DNA of 38,935 nucleotides from assembly GCA_048213135.1 (NCBI GenBank), contig PS015072.1:157221-196155 (forward strand). The letters are read 5' to 3'. Below are positions 10,667 to 20,463 of this stretch, in pieces. Below the pieces are notes generated by a model. That model searched no databases and was not told the DNA's origin. It saw only the letters and a program-made list of their open reading frames with translations. The stretch comes from Reclinomonas americana ATCC 50394 (lineage: Eukaryota; Jakobida; Jakobea; Jakobida). Both the position numbers and the translations under genes were made by a program. Each line of letters opens with the position of its first letter. Positions within the stretch are counted from its first letter, which is position 1.

Positions 10667-11446
10667 CTCCTCCTCCTCCTCCTCCTCCTCCTCCTCCCTC
10701 CCTCCCGTCCCGTCCCGTCCCGTCCCGTCCCGTCCCGTCCGTCCGTCCGTCCGTCTCGTACGTCGTACGTACCGTACGTTACCGTNNNNNNNNNNNNNNN
10801 NNNNNNNNNNNNNNNNNNNNNNNNNNNNNNNNNNNNNNNNNNNNNNNNNNNNNNNNNNNNNNNNNNNNNNNNNNNNNNNNNNNNNNNNNNNNNNNNNNNN
10901 NNNNNNNNNNNNNNNNNNNNNNNNNNNNNNNNNNNNNNNNNNNNNNNNNNNNNNNNNNNNNNNNNNNNNNNNNNNNNNNNNNNNNNNNNNNNNNNNNNNN
11001 NNNNNNNNNNNNNNNNNNNNNNNNNNNNNNNNNNNNNNNNNNNNNNNNNNNNNNNNNNNNNNNNNNNNNNNNNNNNNNNNNNNNNNNNNNNNNNNNNNNN
11101 NNNNNNNNNNNNNNNNNNNNNNNNNNNNNNNNNNNNNNNNNNNNNNNNNNNNNNNNNNNNNNNNNNNNNNNNNNNNNNNNNNNNNNNNNNNNNNNNNNNN
11201 NNNNNNNNNNNNNNNNNNNNNNNNNNNNNNNNNNNNNNNNNNNNNNNNNNNNNNNNNNNNNNNNNNNNNNNNNNNNNNNNNNNNNNNNNNNNNNNNNNNN
11301 NNNNNNNNNNNNNNNNNNNNNNNNNNNNNNNNNNNNNNNNNNNNNNNNNNNNNNNNNNNNNNNNNNNNNNNNNNNNNNNCTCTTCGTTCTTCCTTCTCTC
11401 GTCTCTACGTGTTCGTTCGTCGTCGTCTCTCTCTCGTCGTTCCCTC

Positions 11447-11516
<70 letters not shown>

Positions 11517-13614
11517 CCCCTTCCGCCATTTCTCCCTCGCTCACCGCTTCCCCCCTCGCCCAGTGCCTCCGCCTGCAGCTGCAACTGCTGTCCTACGTGC
11601 TGTCGATTCTGCCTGGGTTTGCGTCGCTCGCTCGCCTGCTTCACATCTCCACCCCCAAACCCTCACCCCTTTCCTCCCCAGTGGTGTGCAAGCCGTGGTC
11701 GACGAATCGTGGACATCGCAGGAGGTGCACCTGCTTCCGTCTGCCCTTCTCCCCCACTCGCACCAATTATCGCTCATTGCGCGCGCAGACCGTCGACAAG
11801 TTCGACATGATTGTGAAGCGCATGGCCGACATGCAGCAAATGGAGCTGCAGATGAATGAGAAGTGCGTCTCTCTCTCTTCTCCTGCCCTCTCTTCCTCGG
11901 TGTAACTCTCACCGCCTTCGTGTAGGCGCTCCACCATGTCATTCTTCATCCTCCACTACGTCCTGTCGGTGCGCATGGAGGGCATCTGGATGGACGCGCT
12001 GCAGGAAGACGGCGGCATGAAACGCTTTGCCGAGCGCAAGCACATGGACTTTACGGACCCGTGTGCCATTTGCGTTGCGTCTCCGTGTGTGCCAGTGCTT
12101 TGATTGCCAATCGCACGATCTTCCTCAATCCCCTCCACAGTACGCCCCCCTCAAATCCGACCACGGCGTGGTGCTGCGCTGCGAGCACGCCTTCCACTTC
12201 AACTGCATCGTGGCGTGGCTCGATCGCGTGCGCACGTGTCCCGTGTGCCGACAGCCGGTGCTTACGTCGGAGAGGCGGAGGTGGACCACTGTCGAGGCCA
12301 CGGTGCACGAGGTGCTCAGTCGGTCCATGCATGAGGATGCCGCGAGGGTGATTTGTTGCGTGCGAGGGTAGGAGGGGAGAGGGAGAGGGAGAGGGGAGAA
12401 GGAGAGGGAGGAGAAGGAAAAGAGACGATATGAAGGAGGGGATCTGACGCAGGGGGAGGCGAAGAGAATGGCCTCTGTTTGCCCTCTCCTTCCTCTTCCC
12501 CTTGTCGCCCCTCACCTTCCCTCTCCTCTGCAGCCCACTTCGTCTCGGTGATCGCCACTGTGATCATTCAACTACAGCGAACCATGTTGCGTGTCTCTCA
12601 TTCCCACCCTCCCCACCCTCCCCCGTCTCATCACTCCACCCATTCCCCTCCGTCCTCCTCTCATTCCCCATTCTCTTCCCCCACTCACTTCCCCCCTTTC
12701 TCTTCCTCTCTTCCCCCATTCTCTTCCCCATTCTCTTCCCCCATTCTCTTCCCCCCTTCTCTTCCCCGATTCTCTTCCCCCATTCTCTTCCCCCATTCTC
12801 TTCCCCCATTCTCTTCCCCCACTCTCTTCCTCCTCTCTTCCCCCATTCTCTTCCCCCTTCGTCTTCCCCCTTCGTCTTCCCCCTTCGTCTTCCCCCTTCG
12901 TCTTCCCCCTTCTCTTCCCCCATTCTCTTCCCCCATTCTCTTCCCCCACCCTTCCCTCTCTCTCCCCCTCTCTTCCCCCTCACTTCCTCCAACCCCCTTT
13001 CCCTCACTTCCCCCATTTCCAGCACGATCGCCCGCCGCTCCCCTCGCACTACCACCCTCGACCTCGTGCTCTTTACTCTCGACGCCATCCGCATCGTCCT
13101 ATTCGAGTTCACCTTTATCCGCGAGCTGGCCCAGGCCGCCATCCTCTGCTTCACCGACTATTCGTGGACCACGCGCATTCTGCTGGCGCTGGCGCTGCTC
13201 TTTGTGTGGAAGGTGCTGCACATGCTCGGCAATCGACTGGCCCTGCACCTGCGCGCCCCTCCCGCTCCCGCTCCCGCGCCCGCACCAGAGCAGGAGGGAG
13301 AGGAGGGCGAGGCGCCGGCCGGAGCTGTTGCTGCTGCACCTGCACCACCACCACCACCACCAGCTGCTGCCGCTCCCCAGCAGCAACAGCAGCAGCCGGT
13401 CGCCGTCGCCGCCCGGCCTCCGCCTCCGCCTCAACCCGCGCGTGCTGCCGCTGTGGAGGAGGTACAGCGAGTCATGCCACCGGCATCTGCCTCGTCTGCT
13501 GCCGCCGCCGGCGGCAGTGGTGCCGCACCACGCCGTCGACGAGTGCGTATTCGCGAAGAGAACGACACCTCCGACTCGGAGACCGACTCGGATGGGTCGC
13601 TCGGATTCAATTGA
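8980..13614 (+). CDS. multi-pass membrane RING-H2 E3 ubiquitin ligase
   Basis: Eight exons: 8980-9276, 11564-11616, 11682-11724, 11789-11862, 11926-12073, 12141-12354, 12534-12585, 13023-13614; 490 aa, all phases consistent. Residues 8-30 and 50-98 are hydrophobic membrane segments, with another at about 104-118. The RING-H2 finger is C202, C205, C219, H221, H224, C227, C238, C241 (CAICYAPL, CEHAFHFNC, CPVC). The spacing is canonical, and the finger is intact only when intron 12074-12140 is removed. Further hydrophobic stretches follow (about 278-290, 305-330, 340-360). The tail is rich in Ala, Pro and Gln and ends DSETDSDGSLGFN. Membrane segments before a RING-H2 recall the HRD1/gp78 class, which ubiquitinates ER clients; segments after the RING do not fit that model, so the subfamily is open. 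Intron 1 (2.3 kb, with gaps) makes the first exon the least certain. Confidence 0.8.
9277..11563 (+). repeat. large RING-gene intron filled with microsatellites and a ~55-60 bp minisatellite
   Basis: The donor is GTGAGTTGGG and the acceptor is CTCGCCCAG. Contents in order: (GA)n; a 20-N gap at 9486-9505; (GTA)n; (GA)n at about 9536-9584; a degenerate minisatellite with core CTCAGTTGTCTGYGCTC from about 9715 to 10600 (for example cores at 10386, 10441, 10497, 10557); (CT)n, (CCT)n and (CGTCC)n at 10627-10785; a 594-N gap at 10786-11379; and (CT)n up to 11513. No gene was recognised inside. Confidence 0.75.
12586..13022 (+). repeat. last RING-gene intron, 14-15 bp minisatellite
   Basis: The intron between exons 7 and 8 has donor GTTGCGTGT and acceptor TTTCCAG. 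From about 12700 to 12950 it is a run of ATTCTCTTCCCCC and TTCGTCTTCCCCC units. The long frames across it encode only Ser/Pro/Leu repeats and are not genes. Confidence 0.85.
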
Positions 13615-13678
13615 ACCCCACCACCCATTCACTGCTACTGTTATTGTCGTCGTGGTGCTGTATTTTTTCTCGTTTTGT
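13615..13678. other. 64-bp gap between convergent stop codons
   Basis: The RING gene (+) ends at 13614 and the PPP1R36-like gene (-) ends at 13679. Their 3' UTRs and poly(A) sites must overlap the opposite transcript. No AATAAA is seen in the gap. Confidence 0.85.
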
Positions 13679-16624
13679 TTACTCGGGCAGCGGTACCATG
13701 GGCGGCTGCAGTCGTTTCGCCGTGGACGAGGCCAGTGGCTCACGCGGTCCGAGGTGCATCGACGGTGGTCGAATCCACATGTTTTCCTCGGCATGCTCCT
13801 GCTTGTTGCTCTCTGCGGTGTCGACGCGTGGTGTGCGCGGTTTCAGCTTGATCAGCAGGTCCCAGTCCATGGTGGCCTGGCTGATCACCACCGGGAGCTG
13901 CAGGTGGAGATCTTCGGCCGTGTCGCGAGTCAGCTGCTGCTGCTCTTGCAGGATGAACCGTGGTGAGGTCATGAGCTGTGGGGGAGGGTAAGTGAGTGAG
14001 GGGAGTGGCACGAAGTGAGGAAGACGAGAGATGAGGTGAGGAAAACATAGGCAAAGAAGTGAAGAAGAACGAAGGGGAGGGCCGTATGAGAGAGTTGTCT
14101 GGTGGCGCACCTGATGCTCGGCCTGCATGACGCGGTCGGCGGGGGTGTTGGAGCGCTCGATCTGGGGTCGGAAGGTGCACTCGGTGGGCGAGCGCACCGA
14201 GTTGGAGAAGCAGCCGGGTGAGCGCACGCGCATGATCCAGGTGGCGTTGGGGTTGGGAGACTTGATGCGCGACTGTTTGGGTGTAAGAGAGAGACGGAGA
14301 CGATACAGCCTTCTCCTGCAACGCAACTCCTGGTCCTTCGCTGTAGCCGCGTGAGGATCGTACTGGTGTGCGCGACATGGAGCGCGAGGAACGTGCGGCC
14401 GGGGACACCGACTGACGCGTGGAGGAGCGCGAGGCATTCATCGGTGGCAGCTGTCCGTGGTACACGACACTGTCGTCGTCTCGGTCGTGTTCACCGACAC
14501 CATAGTCGTCTTCGTCTTCGTCGTATGACAGGCCGGCTCGCATGCGCAGTGGTGAGTGTCGCGGCATGTCACTGGCGTCGTCGACACGCGCAGAGCTGCC
14601 GGCAGTCGACGCGCCACCGGGACTGGCGTGCAGCGCAATATTCTTGGCGCGCAGTTTTTCGTTGCTACGCGTACGGCGCGGAGGATGAGTCAAAGGTGAG
14701 AAAGGGGTGGACAGGAGAAGGGATGGACGCAACAGAATGTGCTTTTGTGCCGTGGTGGGGAACAGCATACTGACGAGTGGAGTGGTGGCCTTTACAGCGC
14801 GCGCCACGGGGAGAAAGTTGGCGCGAGTGGATCTGCGCGGAAAACAAAAGGTGAGTATGCGCTGAAGTGCCTTACCCTCCCCCTGCTGCACGCAACGGTC
14901 GCCTGATCGAGTGTTGCTCCATGAGAAACAGGTCCTTGTAGGAAAAGTCGTCCACGGAGCGCATCTTGGCGGACTTGTCCTTGCGTCGTTGCGTGTTGAA
15001 GTAGTCGGTGCGGAAGAGCTTGCCTGTGGGGGGAGTGATTGAGAGGTAAGAGGAAGAAGGGGGAGTTGGGGGGGACGGGGCGAACCGAGAATCTCCTCAA
15101 TGGAGTGCACGATTCGTTGGTCGACCATTTTCCTCAGCAGTTCGGATACGAAGCGGTAGAAGGCCTGGAGGGGGGAAGGTTAAGGGGGAAGTGAGGGGAG
15201 GGGAGGAGAAAGGAGGGGGGAGAAGGAGACTCGTAGGTCACTATTGCACTTGTCAAGGGGAGAAGAAACGAAGGCAATGGAAAGTTGAAGGAGTGAAGGT
15301 GGAAGATGAAGGGAAGGAGGGGAGAGAAGGGAGAAGGGAGAAGGAAGCGCTGGAGAAGGAAAGGGAAAGATCCACTGTGTTGCTCTCTTTCTCTTCCCCT
15401 TTCTCAGAGAGCAAGGGAGGATGGGAGGGCAAAAGACCAGTGCTGTTTCTTCTCAAAAGTGCTCTTCTTGGCAGTGGCTCTGAGTTGCTTGTCCTCCCAG
15501 AATTTATAGGAGGAAAAAAGTGGGGCGTGGGACAAAGGACGAGTGTTGTCTTGTCGGCAGTGCACCATTGCTCTGTCGCTGCTCTGAACTGCATATGCAA
15601 CCTCCCCTCTCTTAGAAAATGCGAGAGAGAAACAGACGCCGAGGAGAAGAGGAGGAATGTCTGGAGTGCACTTCTCAGCAGCGCAGAATCACAGTGTGCT
15701 CTGCATTGCCTTTTCCTCTTCATACTCTCTGAAGATGGAGGATGCAAAAAGAGTTGCAATGTCCACGTCTTTCTGAGTGCTCTTCTCGGCAGTGCTGTGA
15801 TGCAACGCTGCTCTGACTTGCAGATTTGCTCTTCAACTTTCTTCGAAGATGCCGGAGAGGGAGATGAGAAGAAGCACACAAAGAGAGTTTCCTGGCGAAC
15901 TGCTCGCTCTCTTCTTTCTCCTCTCCTCCCCTTGCCCTCTTCTCATCCCATTGCCCTCTCCACCCACCTCAAAGAACGCGCGATCCGTGTTGGGCTTGCG
16001 GAACGTCGACATGCGACTGACAATGACGCAGTACTTGACCGCCAGCTGCATGCCACAACCACCGTCAGTCTCTCCCCGAACACTTGACCTTCGTTCTCAC
16101 GACGCACCTCTCGAATGGCCTCCGACTCGGCCTGCTCGAGTTCCTCCAGCACCGGGTCGCGGGCAGGAGTCTGGGGACCGGAGAAGCGCCGGGCGGCCAG
16201 TCTGTGCGCGAAGGGTGGTGAAGGTGAGCAACTGAGGGTGACCACTTCACGAATTCGAGCGCAACTTGTCGAGCGTGCCTGGCGAGTGGCCCGCCTCGTC
16301 GGCCGCCGCCTGTCGCAGCAGCGCCTGCTGTGCGTTGTGCGCCTCGCGTTTGATTTGGCACTCGATGACCTCCACGAGCTTGGTGATGAACGACAGGGCC
16401 GTTTCTGTGCAATGGTGAGTGTGTTGACAAGGGTGGTAATGAGGCAGGGATGTGACTTGCCTGACTGCAGAAACCGCGTGAATCGGAGGCTGTGCATGCG
16501 GGCGGGAAGCGAGCTGAAGGCCTCCTCTGGCAACAAGGGTGTGAGGTTGCGCTCCAAAATTTTCTCACCCTCTCTCTCAAGGTTGCTCACCAATCTTCTG
16601 CTTCAGGTCCTCCGAGCGCGTCAT
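13679..16624 (-). CDS. PPP1R36: PPP1R36-like protein (putative PP1 regulatory, cilia-type)
   Basis: Eleven exons (minus): 16624-16591, 16526-16461, 16404-16266, 16201-16108, 16045-15968, 15164-15086, 15023-14897, 14832-14734, 14664-14328, 14272-14111, 13975-13679; 503 aa, all phases consistent. The assignment rests on the block LAVKYCVIV...DRAFFEAFYRFV...EEILGKLFRTDYFN and a later PLVSMLFPTTAQKH. Both match my memory of vertebrate PPP1R36, a testis and cilia protein that binds PP1; no alignment was run. The C-terminal 200 residues are low-complexity (acidic YDEDEDDYGVGEHD, then Ser/Arg) and then more ordered. I see no clear RVxF PP1 site. ATG 16624 (MTRSEDLKQK) is preferred. An upstream exon at 17723-17653 (MIHIGSEAG) also joins in phase and is the alternative start. 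The second intron is GC-AG. Confidence 0.65.
15165..15967 (-). repeat. PPP1R36-like intron with degenerate repeat
   Basis: This 803-bp intron has donor GTGGGTGG and acceptor CCTCCAG. Four related segments start with GAGTG(C/T)(T/A)CTTCTCGGCAG-like sequence near 15460, 15543, 15666 and 15778 (plus strand) and continue with GCTCTGA(A/C)(T/C)TGC-like words. Spacing is 83-123 bp, shorter and less regular than in the other arrays. Confidence 0.6.
16460..16461 (-). other. probable GC-AG splice donor
   Basis: Exon 16526-16461 ends TCAG and is followed by GCAAGTCA, the classical GC-donor context. Joining to the acceptor GCACAG before 16404 gives SGETALSF in frame. No GT near this site restores the frame. 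Confidence 0.7.
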
Positions 16625-17659
16625 CGGAACCGTCGCCGCTCCTCTCCTCCTGCTCTTCCTGCAGGCGGACACAAGTTCAGCAACAGTGGATAGAAGTGAG
16701 AATAAACAAGAGGCACCTTCTTCCTCTCACGATACAGCAAAGAACGGACTCTTTCTCTCTCTCTCTTGATAGTTCTTTTCTTTCACATTGTTTTCAAGAA
16801 GAAGAGCAAGAACCCCACGACTTTGCATGCCCTCCTCATGCTTTTCTCTCTCTCTCTCTGTCTCTCAAACCCTTCTTTTTCTCTTCCTCAGCTCTTCGTA
16901 CACATGAAGAGAAGAATCCGACTCTCGTTTTCCTCCAAGCTCCCTTTTACTCTCTCTATGCTCAAGCATGTATATGTGGATGGTGTGTCACTGCTCAGAA
17001 ACTTCACTCTCCATTCCCTTTTCTCACATAGCTCTTTTCCTAAAGAAACAGGATTAAAATCGGACACTGCCTTGCCTCCGAGCTCTCTTCCTCTCTCTGC
17101 GATCGCGCGTATATGTTCGTGCCTGAGCGTGACTGTGTCTGACACGGCGATACTACACACTGCCCTTTCAGTCCACTCAAGAAGCGAATAGACGACGAAA
17201 ACAAGGGGGGAATCGGACTCTTCCTTGCCTCCAAGCTCTCTTTCTCTCTCTGTGCTCGTCTGCGCAGGCACATGCGTGGCACTTATCGATTCTTCACTCT
17301 TCTAACCTCTCACAAAGCACATTATGAAAAGAAAATAAAAAAAATCCGACACTTCCAAGCCCTCTTTTTGTCTCTCTCTGCGATCGTGCGTGTATATGTT
17401 TGTATGCACCTGTGGCACTAATCGACATATTGCTCCCTTTCCCTCCTCTCACGCAGCACACTAATTCACAGAAAAAAGAGAAAATCCGACTCTCCCTTGC
17501 CACCTTGTTCTCTTTCTGTCTCTGTGCTCGTCTGCGCAGGCACATGTGTGGCACTAAGCGATGACTCTCTCCTTTCCTATTCTCCCACACATATACAGAG
17601 AAAGAGAGATCAATAAACCCCACTGTCTCTCTTTCTCTCTTTGTCACGCAACGTCGTCG
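16625..17659. repeat. divergent intergenic region filled with a ~140-bp tandem repeat
   Basis: The region lies between the PPP1R36-like gene (-) and the small membrane protein gene (+). Repeat units begin AATC(C/G)GACTCT and continue CTTGCCTCCAAGCTCTCTTT, TCTCTCTGTGCTCGTC, GCAGGCACATG and GTGGCACT. Starts are near 16915, 17058, 17211, 17343 and 17483 (steps 143, 153, 132, 140); a weak further copy lies near 16744-16811. No gene is seen. Confidence 0.8.
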
Positions 17660-17970
17660 ATGACGCGCCCGACATCATACTCGACTGACTCGGCGAGCCT
17701 GCCTCACTTCCAATGTGAATCATTTGTGTGTGTGAGAGCGTTTCTTTGAGAAACTGAGAGGAAACGGCTTCTTTGTACGACTGGCGTTCGCTGACTGGAG
17801 CGGACGGTGGAATCACGCTGATTGACTTTGTGAGTGAGAGAATGCCGCCTGTGCTTGGTCGTGTTGGTGGTTTTGTGGCGCGCTCAGCAGTTGCGTGTGT
17901 GTGTGAGAGAGAGGAGAGATGGTGAAGAGGGGGGGAGAGAAGGGGCGGGGAGATGTGCGATGTAGTGTGC

Positions 17971-18015
<45 letters not shown>

Positions 18016-18129
18016 GTGAGTGTGTGAGTGAGAGTGTGTGTGTGTGAGTGAGTGTGAGAGAGTGAGACTGAAGATTGCACAATCTCATTGAGATGCTGCA
18101 TGTGAGTCGCACACTTTCACTCTCTCACT

Positions 18130-18163
<34 letters not shown>

Positions 18164-20348
18164 CACAGAGATAGAGTGAGAGAGCGTGTGCACTTGTGTG
18201 AGAGTGAGTGAGTGCGAGTTAGATTGCGCAATCCCATTGAGATGCAAGTGAGTCTCTCTTTTCTCTCTCTCTTTTTCCCTCCCTCCCTCCCTCTCGCACA
18301 CACAGAGACTGAGGCCTCTCAATCTCAAGGCATGATCGTTGCACAAACAGCCCACTGTCTCTCACTCTCACTCTCACATTGCCTGCGTCAATCACGCAGT
18401 CGTGTTCTCTGCTCTCTTCTTTCTCCTCTCCTTGTCTCACTCACTCGCACACGATAATGCATGGTACCAAGCACGCCTTCTTTCGCAACATTCGCCCCCT
18501 CTCCATCCTCCTCTTTCTCACGCACACTCTTTTGTCCTTCGGCCTCTTGTCTCCTCCCCTCTCCTCGCCCTACTCACTCACAGGCACAAGAATGCATGGT
18601 ACCAAGCACGCCTTCTTGCACAACATTCGCCCCCTCTTCCTTCCTCCTCTTTCTCACGCACTCTCCTTTCCTTCGCCCTCCCCTCTTCTCACTCGCATGC
18701 GACGCATATTGACTGCGATAATGCAAGGTGCAAAGCACGCCCTCTTTCACAACCTTCCCGTCACATCCTCCCCTCCTCCTCTTTCTCACCCACACTCTCC
18801 TTTCCTTCGCCCTCCCCTCTTCTCACTCGCATGCGACGCACATTGACTGCGATAATGCAAGGTGCAAAGCACGCCCTCTTTCACAACCTTCCCGTCACAT
18901 TCACACCCTCTTCTTCCTCCTCTTTCTCACACACATTCTCCTGTCCTTCACCCTCTCACCTCTTCTCCTTTCTCACGACTGCAGTATGACGGCAGCCTCG
19001 CAGTCCCTCAGTCGCACTCTCCTCCCTCCTCACTCGCCTCTCCTATCTCGCTCACGTACGACACACATTGACTGCGACTGTATGTGAATTCACTATGTAC
19101 TCCTCCATTCATCGCCCTCATTCTCTCCTCTCTCCTTCTCCTCTCTTGCATCTCTCATACCTTCTCCTTCTCACTCTCTTCCCCTTCCTCTCAGGGTGGC
19201 AGCGGCAGCAGCAGCGGTCGCCAGGAGCTGAAGCGACTGAAGGGAGTGACGGACGCGGTGGTGGTGGGATTGGTGGCTCTGTTTGCGATTGATGTGGGAC
19301 ACGATATTGCGAGTGGTCGCACGGTGAGTGGGGGGAAGTGGATGCAGCACTTGAAATAGAGCTGGATACTGTTGTCGACTCCCCGGAGTTATGCATTGGA
19401 GTGATAACATGTCTCTCTTGTTGTTTTGGAGTACTGCATGCGTGCTTTGTCACCTTGCGGCGTCTGCCACGCCTCAGTATTCATGAGCGTGCACCATCAC
19501 TCTCATTTCATCTTCCTGTACTTCTGCATGTTGTGGCTGTTCTTTCCTATCGCGCTCCTCTGCATCTCCCCCCGTGCTTTCTTCGGGTGTTCGTGTCCTT
19601 CCTCACCTGCGACGCATGTTATTGTTGCTCGTTTTTTCTGTTTTGCTCTCTGTCAGTGCTTCTTTGTCCTTTCAGCGATTGCCACGCTGCAGTATTCGTA
19701 CCTTGCGCACTCTCCGATATTTTCTGCACTTTGTCATCTGCCACGCGGGATTTCGCTGCTGTCCTCCTTGTTCGAGTTCCTTCTCCTTCTCCTCTCTCCA
19801 TGCTTCTGCGACTGCCTTGGTGAGTGTTGCCACTTCGCTCTCACTCCTCTTCCATGTCCATCCGGCGTGTATCTCGCAAGGAATTGCGCTGCGCAGTCCT
19901 CGTTGTTCCTCTTTGCTCTCTTCACCACACCCCGTGCTTCTCCGTCATTCGTCATCTGCCTCGCTGCAATCTCCATGGCTTTGCCACCTCGCTCTCTCTC
20001 CTCTTCCATGTCCATCCAGCGTCTCTCTTGCAAGGAATTGCACTTCGCTGTTCTTGCCGTTGCTGTTCGTTCCTTCACCTATCTCACTGCCTATTCGCCT
20101 GTCGCCCCATGAGTTGCTCCTGTCATTGCTCTTATCACTCGCAGTTGTTCACCTCTTTCGATACGTCTGCATGTGATACACGGGAATTTTCAATTCAATG
20201 CCCCTTTTGTTCCGTTTGCTCTCCACTTCTACCTCCCTTCCCCTCACTCAACTTCCCTTCCTCATTAATTCCTCTTTTCCCTCCCTTTTCACTCACCCAC
20301 CTTCCCTTCCTCCCCAACAAGGTGAAGCGCTCATCATCCGCCGAATAA
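17660..20348 (+). CDS. small single-pass membrane protein (probable)
   Basis: Proposed exons 17660-17725, 17761-17889, 19195-19323, 20322-20348; 116 aa. Exons 2-4 join in phase 0 (DFVSERMPPVLGRVGGF..., LKRLKGVTDAVVVGLVALF..., VKRSSSAE). One hydrophobic segment (AVVVGLVALFAIDVG) is followed by a basic C-terminus, compatible with a membrane anchor. An AATAAA 54 bp after the stop supports the 3' end. The 35-nt first intron is unusually short, so the first exon is doubtful. The second intron starts GTTGCGTG. The same DNA at 17653-17723 can be read on the minus strand as an exon of the PPP1R36-like gene; strict strand alternation of the neighbours favours this plus-strand model. The family was not recognised. 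Confidence 0.45.
17890..19194 (+). repeat. intron with ~150-bp and ~133-bp tandem repeats
   Basis: First part: GA/GT microsatellites and a 25-bp word beginning AGATTGC(A/G)CAATC at 18072 and again at 18221 (149 bp apart). Second part: units containing AATGCA(T/A)GGT followed by CAAGCACGCC(T/C)TCTT start at 18456, 18591, 18720 and 18854 (steps 135, 129, 134), with a diverged copy near 18980. The intron has donor GTTGCGTG and acceptor CTCTCAG. Confidence 0.75.
19324..20321 (+). repeat. intron with degenerate repeat, one clear step of 154 bp
   Basis: The donor is GTGAGTGG and the acceptor is CCAACAAG. The segment beginning GCCACTTCGCTCTCACTCCT at 19829 recurs at 19983 (154 bp), and both continue with TCCATGTCCATCC(G/A)GCGT and GCAAGGAATTGC. 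Earlier related pieces (GCCACGC, CAGTATTC) occur near 19466 and 19681. Confidence 0.65.
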
Positions 20349-20402
20349 CCACCCCCCTTCCCCCCAAACCACCACTCGGCCTACTCCTTGCCGTCCTACC
20401 AC

Positions 20403-20408
20403 AATAAA
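20403..20408 (+). promoter_or_regulatory. candidate poly(A) signal AATAAA
   Basis: AATAAA starts 55 nt after the stop at 20348 and lies in the 115-bp gap between the two convergent stop codons (20348 and 20464). Confidence 0.5.
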
Positions 20409-20463
20409 CGCCGACTGGATGATGATGATGTACCTCGCCTCTCCTCTCCTCGTCCCCATTCAA

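Noticed and set aside
10046-11905. A 619-codon plus-strand frame
   Set aside because: It runs through a 594-N gap and CT-rich minisatellite; only its last part overlaps true RING-gene exons, and those need introns to stay in frame.
12479-13991. Ser/Pro/Leu-rich frames across the RING-gene intron
   Set aside because: They read the TTCTCTTCCCCC minisatellite; only 13023-13614 in one frame continues the membrane protein.
13740-15128. A single 462-codon minus-strand frame
   Set aside because: It reads straight through five introns of the PPP1R36-like gene; the spliced model keeps phase at every junction and gives a more protein-like sequence.
17653-17723. Upstream exon (MIHIGSEAG) for the PPP1R36-like gene
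   Set aside because: Not fully excluded, but it overlaps a plus-strand gene model supported by three phase-consistent exons and a poly(A) signal, and an ATG at 16624 already exists.
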